From: Methanoculleus sp.
GTDB taxonomy: Archaea; Halobacteriota; Methanomicrobia; Methanomicrobiales; Methanoculleaceae
Assembly: GCA_018433835.1 (NCBI GenBank)
Contig: JAHDQM010000010.1
Coordinates: forward strand, 62,001-126,000
Direction of reading: 5' to 3'
DNA: 64,000 bases
Shown: one piece after another, positions 31,940-42,016 of the stretch
Layout: the number at the start of each line of letters is the position of its first letter
Numbering within the stretch: position 1 is the first letter of the stretch
Position numbers and translations under genes: made by a program
Notes under the pieces: generated by a model
Seen by the model: only the letters and a program-made list of their open reading frames with translations
Told to the model about the DNA's origin: nothing
The model's database searches: none

Positions 31940-34042
31940 CTACGAATCTGCCCCTTCTTTCCGGTCGCCTTCCGCCAGTGTCTGCAGTATTTTCTCAGCC
32001 TGCAGGACCTGTTCCTTCTTTGGCTTCATCCCTCTGCCGGACATCTTCTGCATCCGTCTGAGAAGAGCGATTTCCTCATGGGAAAAACACTCTGCTCCGG
32101 CAGCATCACGGATGATCTTCAGCCACTTCTGGGGAGTCAGCTTTCTGATGAACTGCTCATAATCGACGGATTCCCTTGGCTGTGCAGGCCCGTGCCCGTC
32201 TGCCTGCCCGGTGCCGGAAGCCTCTGTCTCCTCAGTCCTGCAGCGGGTTCTGGCGTCACGCGCCCTTACGGTTTCGTCGTCGACCAGTTCCGGCTTTAAA
32301 GCATCCGGGAGAGAGATGTTCTCCTTCTGCAGCGATTCCCAGCACTCCTCCTTCTTGCACCACTCGGTTATGTTCTTTCCTCCGGGAGGAATTGTGATAT
32401 GTGCGTGAACTATCCGGGACAGAGTAGCAATGGTATCCTCAAGAGCTGGTGAGAGCGCCTGCGCCTTCCAGGTCCGCTCAAGGTCAACACGCTGATTTGT
32501 GAGCTTCGACAGAAGGGCAACCGTGTAAGTAACGATATTTGCCTTATATCCGCCATATTTCAGGCCCTGGACGATCTTATCCGTGCGTCTGAAAAGAATT
32601 GCCTGTGCGATCAGGAGCCGGAAGTATTCGGCATCCGGAACGAACTCACCCCGCTCCCTGTACCGGATAATGAAATCGCGGTAATTCTTCTCCGCACCGA
32701 GACTGACGATATGAGGCAGCTGGTCCCAGGACTGTTCAAACTTCGCAAGATCTGTCTTGGTGAAACGCTGCCCGGTCGGATTCTGCTCCCCGAAAACCCT
32801 CCTCTGTTTCGGGGTGATTTTTCGTGCCTTATCGTCCTGGTACTGTCCGCGGGCACGCTCATAGTACCAGTGGGTTTCCATCTGGCTCCCCCGTTTTGCC
32901 GGAGCCCACATCTGACGGGATATCTTCTGAATGGTAACATGGAAGGGATCATTGGAGGTGAAGTCAGCGGTGTTTATTTTGTTCTGACTGTTGGCATATT
33001 CCGAGATTTTCGGAACGATGTAGTCGATATCTTCCGGATTTTTCAGGACGGTCAGTTTAACCTGAACGTAGACTCCCGAGATATCCTTTTTGTCCTTTGT
33101 CCGGGTATGATAGATCGATGCAGTTGTCTGCCCTCCGTTCACGATCTGAAAATCACGGATGCGACGGATCCCCGGCGCCCCGCTGTCTGTATCCACCAGC
33201 TCGACATTTTCAGCAGTTGCAGAGATTCCGTTATTGTATGCTAGGAACATATGCGGCTGATTGAGAACCGTATCCCGGATCCCCTTGTTGACATTTCCTC
33301 TCATCTGCAGGTAGGCGCGGACATTCCGCTCAAGAAGCCGGGGACCAAACTTCCCATAGAGATCTGCAAGAACATCTGCCGGTATGATGCAGAGATACGA
33401 AGTATATACAGAATTCTCCTCCGGCATCGGGAGGCATAGTAGAGGTTTTCCGAACTCACTGACCAGATCTATCTCAATCGGCTCCGGACGACTCTCCGAG
33501 CTTACCAGCCGGTGAAGTCGCTGTATGTCCCAGACATGACCGGAGATCCGGTATGAACCGCAGATCTCATCCTCGATGGCATCAATACTGGCAATGCCAT
33601 CGGTCAGGACAAACAGCCGGATGTGGGTCAGCCTGTTCCGGAGCTGGTATATACGGTCAGCGAGGTCAAAGGCCGGCGAGGATTCCTCCAGATTCGTATA
33701 ATCACGCCGAATCGCCCTGTCAAAGAATGTTCTGAGTCGTTTCAGCTGCTGCTGGAGATCCCCCTTCGCAACGCGGACAGGCGGGCATTCACTGGTATAA
33801 TGCGAAACAAACAGATCGAGACCCTCATTATCGTTGAAAAATGCATATCCGTTTACTTTAATACCTCTGGCCTGATGCGAGCAGATTTCACGGTCATCGA
33901 TCTCTCCCGCATCGGCAAGGTACCCCAGCATCAGATCTGTGAACTGCTCTTCGGAGAACACCCCGGCATCCACGTCCCGGGAACCGGCAATGATGTCCTG
34001 ACGAAAATTCTCCGCAAACTGCTCAAGACCCGTATCACTCAT
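31940..34042 (-). CDS. AIPR-family abortive infection protein
   Basis: Protein of 700 aa with the AIPR signature in its middle: FLAYNNGISATAENVELV (about 265-282), IRDFQIVNGGQTTASIYHT (about 293-311) and YVQVKLTVL. AIPR proteins are linked to phage resistance in several defence loci. The N-terminal part contains a PD-(D/E)XK-like pattern in some members, not certain here. ATG 34042 overlaps the DUF4420 stop by 8 nt and has GGGGTG upstream; the longer frame to 34099 is unlikely. It is the fifth gene of the six-gene operon. Confidence 0.85.
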   Translation of the reverse strand: MSDTGLEQFAENFRQDIIAGSRDVDAGVFSEEQFTDLMLGYLADAGEIDDREICSHQARGIKVNGYAFFNDNEGLDLFVSHYTSECPPVRVAKGDLQQQLKRLRTFFDRAIRRDYTNLEESSPAFDLADRIYQLRNRLTHIRLFVLTDGIASIDAIEDEICGSYRISGHVWDIQRLHRLVSSESRPEPIEIDLVSEFGKPLLCLPMPEENSVYTSYLCIIPADVLADLYGKFGPRLLERNVRAYLQMRGNVNKGIRDTVLNQPHMFLAYNNGISATAENVELVDTDSGAPGIRRIRDFQIVNGGQTTASIYHTRTKDKKDISGVYVQVKLTVLKNPEDIDYIVPKISEYANSQNKINTADFTSNDPFHVTIQKISRQMWAPAKRGSQMETHWYYERARGQYQDDKARKITPKQRRVFGEQNPTGQRFTKTDLAKFEQSWDQLPHIVSLGAEKNYRDFIIRYRERGEFVPDAEYFRLLIAQAILFRRTDKIVQGLKYGGYKANIVTYTVALLSKLTNQRVDLERTWKAQALSPALEDTIATLSRIVHAHITIPPGGKNITEWCKKEECWESLQKENISLPDALKPELVDDETVRARDARTRCRTEETEASGTGQADGHGPAQPRESVDYEQFIRKLTPQKWLKIIRDAAGAECFSHEEIALLRRMQKMSGRGMKPKKEQVLQAEKILQTLAEGDRKEGADS

Positions 34043-35060
34043 GTCTGCACCCCGCAATCCCTGCCCGGAAATTCCCGTCATCCACGATGAAAGGGGCACA
34101 GGCAGAGAGACTCACCGAATACTGAACATCCCCCACCCCGTTAACGAGAACCCGCTCGGTTATCCGGGGAAATCCTTCCTGGATCTGGAATATCTGCACG
34201 ATCCGGTCTGCGTAACCTGTATCCTCGTACCTCTCCCGGTGTTCATCCAGATAGCCTGCCAGTATCAGGAGGTCCTCAAGCAGCTTGGACGTATCAGGAT
34301 CGCCAGACAGATCGTCACGAATTTTGTCGATGATCCCCGGCAGTGTTTCGCCACCATCGTGCATCTCCCTGAGTGAAAGGTGGTACAGATACAGCGCATC
34401 CAGACCGGTATCATCCAGCTGCTGTTCACTTGCGATCGGTACCTTCTGATGCTGCTTGGCGGTGCTGGTCTTCACCTCAATGGCAATACCGGAGGTCTGG
34501 AAATCCTGCTGGGCCTTGTGGGGCCCCGTCCATGCCGGAACAGCCTGTGCAGCCCCGACGGCAGGCATAAGGTAGTCGTGGAGGAATCTGAGTTCACCAT
34601 ACAGGCCCCTCTGTGCAGCGGGGCTCAGTCCTTCCGGTCCGTACTGATCGAGGAACTGCTGCCACATCGCCAGCCGCTGGAAAAGGGTATGGATCATTGC
34701 CTTCTCCGAAGGTTCACGGGAACAGGAGGCTGCAACATCCTCTGTAAGCCGGGAAAAGATATCCTGATAACGCCGATCGCTCAGGACCAACTGGATCGTT
34801 GCATGGTGCCCCCGGTCTTCCGGCAGAGCGATCTGCCTGACCTCAAAACCTTTTGAACGTGGGAGTGACCACTGGTTGATCACGTTCTCGCGCCCGATCT
34901 GGATCAGGAGCATCCGGGTGTTCTCCGGCACCTGAACACCGAGGAAGAAGTTAAACTTTGAATCCTGAATTACCCGCAGTGTGAGAATATCCTCCCGGGT
35001 TGTGCCTCCGGCATGTAGTTCCAGATCAGCCCACATACGGTCAAAGTTTTCAGCTGTCAA
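34035..35060 (-). CDS. PD-(D/E)XK motif protein (DUF4420)
   Basis: Protein of 341 aa. A nuclease-like core lies at about 160-210: QRGLYGELRFLHDYL (first acid), QDFQTSGIAIEVKTS (the D and E-x-K pair). This is the layout of DUF4420, regularly found next to Z1 and GHKL ATPase genes in predicted restriction loci. It is the probable nuclease of the operon. Its start overlaps the end of the Z1 gene by 11 nt and its end overlaps the AIPR gene by 8 nt. Confidence 0.85.
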   Translation of the reverse strand: MTAENFDRMWADLELHAGGTTREDILTLRVIQDSKFNFFLGVQVPENTRMLLIQIGRENVINQWSLPRSKGFEVRQIALPEDRGHHATIQLVLSDRRYQDIFSRLTEDVAASCSREPSEKAMIHTLFQRLAMWQQFLDQYGPEGLSPAAQRGLYGELRFLHDYLMPAVGAAQAVPAWTGPHKAQQDFQTSGIAIEVKTSTAKQHQKVPIASEQQLDDTGLDALYLYHLSLREMHDGGETLPGIIDKIRDDLSGDPDTSKLLEDLLILAGYLDEHRERYEDTGYADRIVQIFQIQEGFPRITERVLVNGVGDVQYSVSLSACAPFIVDDGNFRAGIAGCRHE

Positions 35061-37821
35061 ACTCCTGCTCCCAGTAGACGTTATTCACCTTGTACTCTAC
35101 CTTCACATCCATCGGGCTGCTAGGGATACTGAACGCAAGCCCTATAACTGGAACTTCGACCTTTGGTGGCTCGGGATCAAGCGGATAGATCAGAAGCAGT
35201 CCCCGCTGCGAAGACCTGACCGCCCGGATGTACGGGCCGCTCGGGACTTTCGGAACTTTTTGTGAGCGGGATTTCCGGTCAGGGTCTGCCTGCATCATCC
35301 GGAGAGCTTCATCGACCTGTTCTGAAGTGAGATCGATGTATTCATGCTTGGGATCGATAATGTGCCCCTTTGTCAGCGCGTACTTCGGATCAGACGGATT
35401 CGGATCTTTACGCCAGGTAAGGCCGATCTTGTGACCCCCGAGGAAAAAAGTATGGGTCGGCGCACTATTGTTGATCAGGGCAATAGTCCAGTGCGTAAGT
35501 TCACCCTGGGATGATCGTTTCTCGAGATACTCTTTCAGGAGCCTCGGATTTGCCTTTCTGCAGGCTTCATGTATGATATACTCATTCAGCATCTCAAGAA
35601 TGGCCCGGGTCGGCACATTATCCCAGAGAAGATGCTGCTCGGAGGAACCGGAGAAACTGGAGGGGCTGCCCAGACCCCGGAGGAACTGATCGATCGCGTT
35701 CAGATTATTCCTGAGAGTCTCCGGGTCCCGGTGGAAGAATACTGTTTCAATGAGCGAGTTGCCAAATGATACGTTCATCACCGTTCCACTCCGCATCTTG
35801 TTCACAGCGGTAATCAGCAAGCCATCAGGATGTGTCCGGACACGGAGACCGTAATCGGACGGAGTGGCGTTCAGGGTTGCCATATAGTCGAATTCGCTTC
35901 GCAACTCCTCGGATGCAAGGTTGATATACTGATACCATTCGACCAGATCCCGGGATGTGTAGAGTCGGCAGAGATCGATATAGCCCGGGCGGAAACCAAA
36001 CCACCGCCCCATCTGCATCAGTGTGTCGTACATCTTTGATGCCCGGAGGTAGTAACTGACGCTGAGTCCTTCCAGCGTCAGCCCCCGGGAAAGTTTGTCC
36101 CCGCCGATTGCAATAACACTCAGCCCGTCAGAATACTCGTTATAATCCAGGGCATCCTTTGCCGTCCCGTTGATCAGTTTAACCTGAATCCGGGCTGCAG
36201 CGTCGTACAGATCCGGTTGCACCTCATCCCATGTCACTTCGGTTATCAGCGGATCGCCAATCTGCTGCAGAACAGAGCGTGTTGTCGGAACATAATCCGA
36301 ATCCCAGAGTTCCTTCATCTCCCTGTAGATCCCCTCAGGTGACAGAGGGTCAGTATATTCCAGCTGACGACGCAACCGGTTCAGTTCATCGTTGACCCGT
36401 CTCCCTACCTCTTTCTGAACATTAGTGTACCGGGTTACATGGACCAGCATTGAGTTATGATTTTTCCGCTCACCACGGGCTCTCCGGACAGCGCAGGAAA
36501 TGATGAAGGATTTTAATGCCTTTTTCAAGGATTCCGGGAGCCTCCCCGGGATGTGATCCTTCCAATGATCATCGGGGATGAACTTCCGGTAGTCATCGAT
36601 TTTCCTGATTATCTGAAGATCGCTCCGGCTTTCCGCATCATTCTCCCCGTTCCGGGAGAATCCAAAGATCTGTGATGGACCGATATAATTCGGTGGCGGC
36701 GGGAGATTTATAATGAAATCACGGGGGAAGAGATCTTCGCCGTGGGTTGTGGTTTCCCCCTCCGGGTAGATGAAAATATTGGCAAACGGTGTCGCGGTGT
36801 AACCCACGTATGCACTCTTCTCAAAATGGCTCAGGAGAGCGCGTATTTTACCGTTTATCGCACTGACGTCATAATCATCAAGCGGAAGTCCGTTTTCGTC
36901 CCGTGGAATGGTAGTTGTGTTCACCGATGCATTATCCGCTTCATCATCGATGACGAGAAGGGGAATACCGTGTACAATTTTCTTCAGGGTGTGGGGGTCT
37001 TCGTGCCCTCTGATATTGACAGCCCAGTTGATAAGATTTGCAAGAACGGATTTGTTCTTCTTGACGACAAGCAGAATGGGATCACTGCCCCCGAGCATTA
37101 CCCCGGCCTGGGACGCGATTTTCCGGTTGAAGTCACCCTTATCAGCACTGCTGGTCAGAGAGTGAGCTGTGATGAATTCCTCTCCTGGCAGCCTTCCGAC
37201 ACCAATCCGGAGATTTTGATGGTCAAAAGCACGATTCAGCTGAGTATCAAATCCAAGAAAGCCCTGGTCGAGACGTAGCTGGGTCTGGCTTCGCAGACTC
37301 TTGTGCATGCCGGCAAGAACAATAATTAGTCTGTATCCTGCATCAGCCGCTTTACAGATAAGCCCTGTATAATTTGCGGTCTTCCCTGACTGGACGTGTC
37401 CGACCACCATGCCGCGGCGATCCCACGCTCCCTCCCGCTGCGGTTCCTCAAGCCGTTCCAGTACACTATCGGTGAGATCATCAAGGGTGATGATACTCTG
37501 TTCGGAGAAGCCTCTTTCCTCCATCAGATAGCGTTCGTACCGCTTCCAGAATTTCCATTCAACCTGACTTTTTCTATATGGAAGCCAGACAGTGTGATTC
37601 TTTTTTTCTTCCAGTATAGTTGCCGTGCCCCGCCAGACCTCGCACCGGGACTCAATATCCCTGATCAGCCGGTCTCTGTCCACAGAGTCCAGGTTCCCTT
37701 CCGCCTGCAGCATCGCAAGGACCAGGTTCACCTTCTTCTGGATTATTTCCGGGGTTGGACTCGCTTCTCCTTTCAGCATGACGAGAACGAGCGAAGCCGC
37801 CCTGTCATACGAATCTGCCAT
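35050..37821 (-). CDS. Z1-domain ATPase/helicase-like protein
   Basis: Protein of 923 aa. Walker A is GHVQSGKT (141-148), Walker B is LLVIDDEADNAS (about 290-301), and a VGYTATPFANIF segment (motif III type) follows. The Z1 core is IAIGGDKLSRGLTLEGLSVSY with MGRWFGFRPGYIDLCRLY (about 570-625). Z1 proteins are superfamily II-like ATPases that occur almost only with MutL/MORC-like ATPases in defence loci. It starts at 37821 in 1-nt overlap with the GHKL gene stop. It probably moves along or remodels DNA for the nuclease encoded next. Confidence 0.92.
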   Translation of the reverse strand: MADSYDRAASLVLVMLKGEASPTPEIIQKKVNLVLAMLQAEGNLDSVDRDRLIRDIESRCEVWRGTATILEEKKNHTVWLPYRKSQVEWKFWKRYERYLMEERGFSEQSIITLDDLTDSVLERLEEPQREGAWDRRGMVVGHVQSGKTANYTGLICKAADAGYRLIIVLAGMHKSLRSQTQLRLDQGFLGFDTQLNRAFDHQNLRIGVGRLPGEEFITAHSLTSSADKGDFNRKIASQAGVMLGGSDPILLVVKKNKSVLANLINWAVNIRGHEDPHTLKKIVHGIPLLVIDDEADNASVNTTTIPRDENGLPLDDYDVSAINGKIRALLSHFEKSAYVGYTATPFANIFIYPEGETTTHGEDLFPRDFIINLPPPPNYIGPSQIFGFSRNGENDAESRSDLQIIRKIDDYRKFIPDDHWKDHIPGRLPESLKKALKSFIISCAVRRARGERKNHNSMLVHVTRYTNVQKEVGRRVNDELNRLRRQLEYTDPLSPEGIYREMKELWDSDYVPTTRSVLQQIGDPLITEVTWDEVQPDLYDAAARIQVKLINGTAKDALDYNEYSDGLSVIAIGGDKLSRGLTLEGLSVSYYLRASKMYDTLMQMGRWFGFRPGYIDLCRLYTSRDLVEWYQYINLASEELRSEFDYMATLNATPSDYGLRVRTHPDGLLITAVNKMRSGTVMNVSFGNSLIETVFFHRDPETLRNNLNAIDQFLRGLGSPSSFSGSSEQHLLWDNVPTRAILEMLNEYIIHEACRKANPRLLKEYLEKRSSQGELTHWTIALINNSAPTHTFFLGGHKIGLTWRKDPNPSDPKYALTKGHIIDPKHEYIDLTSEQVDEALRMMQADPDRKSRSQKVPKVPSGPYIRAVRSSQRGLLLIYPLDPEPPKVEVPVIGLAFSIPSSPMDVKVEYKVNNVYWEQEFDS

Positions 37822-39326
37822 TATTTTTCCTCCATCAATTCGAAAAATGCTGATACATACTCAGGATAATCACAGAATGGTTCCATCCGGGCAAGCCTTT
37901 TCCCCGCCTCGGCAGTAGAAACTCCGGAATGTCTCATGGATAACCAGATCTCATTCATCACCGCACGAAGCTCCTCTGACGGACAGCCTTCGAAGGGACG
38001 GCGAAGTTTGTCAGGATTTTCCGTATTGTTTACGATAATTGTCGGGATCGGGACGGTTTCCTCAATCAGTCTCAGTATCGCCTCGATATTCTTCCTGTTA
38101 TCACCGGAATTCTCGAGGGCGGCTGCAACAAGAGGGTGGCTGCGATTGACGGTGTAGAAGTACGTACCATCCCTGACATTCGCATTCCATGGGAATACGA
38201 AATCCTCGGCAGTCTGACGTTCAACAACCTTCCCCCGGTGTCGGTACACCGCCGTGGCACGCTCGATCGTCAGACGGGCAATACGTTTAAAGTCGTCCCG
38301 GAGGTGAGCGGGAGGGCGGGCAACGGATTTTCTGACATCAATCTTCCAGTCTTCGTCCATTGAGTTGGGAATATCCACGATTATCCGGGCAAGTTTGGTA
38401 TGCGCTTCCTTCCGGAATCCGAGACCGAGCCAGTCACCGGCGACAATGAGGCGGTTATTACGATAGATGTAAAAACCCTGGCGGACATTCCAGCCACCCG
38501 GTCCGCCTGCGACCTCATATGCCCGGTCACTCAGCTTTGACCGGTAAGGAAGAACGAACGGACGCACGGTAATCTTTTGTCCCGAATGGTAGAGAGGTTC
38601 CTCGGGGAGGAGCTGTGTTGTGGGGTGATTTCTGATAAACGGATCCCATGGGGGAAGTGGGCGGTTATTGATAAAAATTTTCAGGGAATTCGGGCTCTCA
38701 AGGAACCGGTGGAATACCATGCCAAGATGACTTTTGACCGTGTCAATATGCTCGTAAAAGAGTTCCTCACGCCGGGAATCATCCTTCTCGGCTCCCCGGA
38801 CCAGACGATCAATCCACTCCCACAGAACGATTGTGCCGCTTTTCCTGGTTTTGAGGGCCGAAAAAGTGCTGTCACTATCCCGTGGATCCACCTTCCTTAA
38901 TCGCCATTCTCTGCACTGGTTTACATAATCGAGATCCCAGATCCGGATAGCCGGTTCATGTCCAGCTGCTTTCGATCCGACAGAGAGCTTTCGGCACTGT
39001 GAAAACGAGGCGGTCTTCAGGCCGAGTCCGAACCGGCCAAGATCCCCGGGGTCACGTTCTTCCAGTGGACTCCTGCTTCCCGGCCGCATGGCGTTAACCA
39101 GCTCGTCTTCGGTCATTCCACAGCCGTCGTCCATGATGGCAATGGTGGACTGCTCTCCACTCCAGGAAAACTGAATGTGGATATTACAGGCACCTGCAGT
39201 GACACTGTTATCGACGATATCAGCGATGGATGCCTCAAGACTGTAACCAAATGACCTTAACGATTCAATCAGCGCTCCCGGATCAGGATTTACTACTTCA
39301 AAACCTTCTGATATATTAGAGGCCAT
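37821..39326 (-). CDS. GHKL (MutL/MORC-like) ATPase
   Basis: Protein of 501 aa. The Bergerat fold is clear: ASIADIVDNSVTAGA (N-box, E31-N40 region), IAIMDDGCGMTEDEL (G1, 63-75) and DLGRFGLGLKTASFSQ (G2, 95-110). The S5-like domain and a tail follow. It has the MutL/Hsp90-type clamp fold used for ATP-driven dimerisation, and belongs to the group associated with Z1 and 5mC methylases. It lies 92 nt after the methylase gene and overlaps the Z1 gene. Confidence 0.9.
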   Translation of the reverse strand: MASNISEGFEVVNPDPGALIESLRSFGYSLEASIADIVDNSVTAGACNIHIQFSWSGEQSTIAIMDDGCGMTEDELVNAMRPGSRSPLEERDPGDLGRFGLGLKTASFSQCRKLSVGSKAAGHEPAIRIWDLDYVNQCREWRLRKVDPRDSDSTFSALKTRKSGTIVLWEWIDRLVRGAEKDDSRREELFYEHIDTVKSHLGMVFHRFLESPNSLKIFINNRPLPPWDPFIRNHPTTQLLPEEPLYHSGQKITVRPFVLPYRSKLSDRAYEVAGGPGGWNVRQGFYIYRNNRLIVAGDWLGLGFRKEAHTKLARIIVDIPNSMDEDWKIDVRKSVARPPAHLRDDFKRIARLTIERATAVYRHRGKVVERQTAEDFVFPWNANVRDGTYFYTVNRSHPLVAAALENSGDNRKNIEAILRLIEETVPIPTIIVNNTENPDKLRRPFEGCPSEELRAVMNEIWLSMRHSGVSTAEAGKRLARMEPFCDYPEYVSAFFELMEEK

Positions 39327-39418
39327 ATTCAGTCATCCCGGGTGGCGCTGTGCCGAAAAGGCAAGCTCACATTATCGGAAATGACATGCAATGAAGGTTA
39401 AATCTTTTGATCCTGATT

Positions 39419-40681
39419 TCAGGCTTTTTCGAGCATGTTCATGATTTCCCGTGCAATTCCTGTGGCCATCAGCGGGGGCACCGCGTTTCCAATCTGAACA
39501 TACTGCGCAGTCCTCGGGCCTTCGAAGAGATAATTGTCAGGGAATGACTGGAGACGGGCAACTTCACGCACTGTAAGGGAGCGGGCCTGCTGGATGTCCG
39601 GATGGATAAAGTAATGCCCATCTTTAGAAAGATGAGCAACGACCGCATGGGAAAACCCGTCACCGTCGACTACTTTAAAGCGATCCCGGAACGATGACCG
39701 GTTTTTGTGCGTCTTCAGGTTTTCTGGCAGATCATCGTAATGCAGACGCTTACCTTCGTTCCACATCCGTATCGCAATCCGGTAGATCTCACGATCTCTG
39801 TCAATATGGGTCCGGGCAATATGATGTCGGACATATTTCTGGCCATTACGGATCTCATACTTCCGGAGGTATCCACAGGGACGCACGGGTCTGTAACTCT
39901 GGGGACCGTCGGTACCCGTTCCGGGTTCAAGCTCAGGAAGATCCCTCAGCACATTCCATACTTGACGCCGTGAGTCATCGCATTCGAATGCCGGATATCC
40001 AAAGTCATGCTCTTTTCTCCATCCAATAAAGATGATACGTTTCCGATTCTGCAGGACCCCGAAATCCCGTGCATTTAGTATCTGCGGTTCATTGTGGGTG
40101 TAATATCCGAGACGATCGATCCTTTGGAGAAAATCCGAATATATTTCGCCATTTCTGGCACTGATAAGGCCCGGGACATTTTCAAATACGAATATTTCTG
40201 GCTCGAATTCATTGATGAATCGGAGATAGTGAAGATAAAGATTGTTTCGCGGATCGTTCCGCATACTTTCTGGATCCCTGCCTCTTCCAATCAGAGAGTA
40301 TGCCTGGCAGGGTGGACCCCCGATTATTACATCCACCTCATCCCTACCAATTTCAGCAAGTCTTCCATAGACCTGCTTTACGATCAAATCTTCGGTCACG
40401 CGCGATAATTCACAATTTACGACTCCCGAATCCGGAATGCCGAGCGATGTACACTCTTCAAGAAATTCATCCCGGGTCATCTCCTGGTTATAGTAACGAT
40501 AATAGATATCTGGATGCCCTTTTGCGACAAGAGCGTGATATAATGCCCGGGTTTCAAGTGTCCGTGCGGCATGGGTGTTCATTTCGATATGTGAAACGAT
40601 GTTGAAGTCGTTCCGGAAAAAACCCTCGGTGAGTCCGCCTGCGCCAGCGAACATATCCAGCACTACATACTGTGATGCCAT
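39419..40681 (-). CDS. DNA (cytosine-5-)-methyltransferase
   Basis: Methylase of 420 aa. Motif I is VLDMFAGAGGLTEGF (7-21), motif IV is GGPPCQAYS with catalytic Cys125, motif VI is VFENVPG, motif VIII is QNRKRIIFIGW, and motif X is VQIGNAVPPLMA near the end. The target recognition region lies between about 260 and 360 and gives no recognisable site. ATG 40681 was chosen because GGTGA lies 8 nt upstream; GTG 40693 is part of that SD. It is the first gene of the operon and its product would mark self DNA. Confidence 0.93.
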   Translation of the reverse strand: MASQYVVLDMFAGAGGLTEGFFRNDFNIVSHIEMNTHAARTLETRALYHALVAKGHPDIYYRYYNQEMTRDEFLEECTSLGIPDSGVVNCELSRVTEDLIVKQVYGRLAEIGRDEVDVIIGGPPCQAYSLIGRGRDPESMRNDPRNNLYLHYLRFINEFEPEIFVFENVPGLISARNGEIYSDFLQRIDRLGYYTHNEPQILNARDFGVLQNRKRIIFIGWRKEHDFGYPAFECDDSRRQVWNVLRDLPELEPGTGTDGPQSYRPVRPCGYLRKYEIRNGQKYVRHHIARTHIDRDREIYRIAIRMWNEGKRLHYDDLPENLKTHKNRSSFRDRFKVVDGDGFSHAVVAHLSKDGHYFIHPDIQQARSLTVREVARLQSFPDNYLFEGPRTAQYVQIGNAVPPLMATGIAREIMNMLEKA

Positions 40682-40817
40682 TGGAACTTTCACCTAATGC
40701 CCCTGATCGAAATGAAATTGAGCCTAACAGATGGGTTTGCCAGGACAAGAAATTATAGTTTCCTTTTTGCACTTAACGTCCTGCCGCGCGTGGGGCGAAA
40801 GTGGGGGGCTCGTCATA

Positions 40818-41122
40818 ATGGTTTAAAATACAAAGACTACGCAGTCAACGAGACCCTCTTCCACTGGCAGTCCCAGAGCACCACATCGGCATCTTCACCG
40901 ACCGGTCGTCGCTACATCGAGCGTGAACGGCGGGGGAGTAAGGTCCTCCTCTTCGTCCGCGAGTACAACAGGGTCGACGGCATCACACAACCGTATCTCT
41001 TCCTCGGAACCGCCCGGTATCTCTCCCACGAGGGGAGCCGGCCGATGAGCATCACCTGGGAACTCGATCACCCGATGCCGCCGGGCTTCTTCTTGAAAGC
41101 GAATAAGATGGTGGCAGGATAG
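40818..41122 (+). pseudogene. C-terminal stub of a DUF3427 helicase
   Basis: The last about 100 codons of this frame match the end of DUF3427, the C-terminal domain of large DEAD/DEAH helicases with a PLD domain: ETLFHWQSQSTTSASSPTG, VLLFVREYN, PYLFLGTARYLSHEG and SITWELDHPMP. Upstream of about 40810 the similarity stops, and the helicase and PLD parts are missing. The break lies just outside the methylase gene, which suggests that the defence operon replaced the 5' part. The piece is not expected to work alone. Confidence 0.75.
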
Positions 41123-41164
41123 CGCCCCGCCGAAACCTACATCGCAGTTGGCATCGGATCATGG

Positions 41165-42016
41165 ATGGATGAACCGCTGCTTGCCTGGGGGAGACGTGAT
41201 ACCATCCGGATGAACCACAGATGCCCGGCCGTCCTGGTCCACGGCTGGCGGAGCCACCCCGGCATCTGGAACCGTCTTTTACCCGCGCTCTCCGATGCCG
41301 CGGTGCCCTTCTGGAGGTTCGACCATACCACAATGCAGGGCGCCGGGACGGAGACGATCGCCCTCGCTCTCCTGGACTACATCCACGCAAAAAGGGAGGA
41401 GAGCGGGTACGGCGGCCCGGTCGACATCGTCTGCCACTCCATGGGGACGTGCATCGCCCGGTACCTCCTTGAAGTCCTCGACGGCGACGAACGGGAGGAG
41501 CAGGTCCGGCTCCTGGTCGGGATCGGCCCCCCGAACAACGGCTCGGCCATAGCCGAACTCTTCAACGACCCCGAACGGGGTCCCGAGGTGATCCGGCGGC
41601 TTGCAGGGGTCTTCGTGCCGCCGGGCTACAACCCCCGGGAGGATACCATCGTCCAGGAGTTCCGCCCCGGGAGCAGGGTCGTTTCGGCGCTCCGGGACGC
41701 CGGGACCCGCGACGACATCGCCTACCGGATAGTCCTCGCCGCGAACCTCACCGCGACCCCGGCGTTCTTCCCGGCCTTCGGCGGCAAAACCTGGGAGATC
41801 GCCCCGGACGGAGGGTGGCGGACGACGTACGCCGGCGACGGCATCGTCCCCCACACCGACTCATACCTCCCCGGGGTGGGGGTGGACGTGCTCCCGGCAG
41901 ACCCCGGGAACCTGGCCCGGCACCCGGAGCACTACTGCCACACCATGCTGCCGAGAAACCACGAGGTCGTCGCCCGCGTCACGGAATACCTCTCGGCCTC
42001 CTCACCGTTTCCGTAA
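41165..42016 (+). CDS. Alpha/beta hydrolase, lipase/PGAP1-like
   Basis: Protein of 283 aa with an alpha/beta hydrolase fold: the oxyanion-region VLVHGWRSHPGIW (about 20-32), the nucleophile elbow CHSMGTC (Ser at about 92) and a late His in HYCHTM (about 260). Active against an ester or amide; the substrate is unknown. No signal peptide. ATG 41210 (MNHRCPAVLVHG) is a possible shorter start. It overlaps the convergent 42002-42292 gene by 15 nt. Confidence 0.85.
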   Translation: MDEPLLAWGRRDTIRMNHRCPAVLVHGWRSHPGIWNRLLPALSDAAVPFWRFDHTTMQGAGTETIALALLDYIHAKREESGYGGPVDIVCHSMGTCIARYLLEVLDGDEREEQVRLLVGIGPPNNGSAIAELFNDPERGPEVIRRLAGVFVPPGYNPREDTIVQEFRPGSRVVSALRDAGTRDDIAYRIVLAANLTATPAFFPAFGGKTWEIAPDGGWRTTYAGDGIVPHTDSYLPGVGVDVLPADPGNLARHPEHYCHTMLPRNHEVVARVTEYLSASSPFP

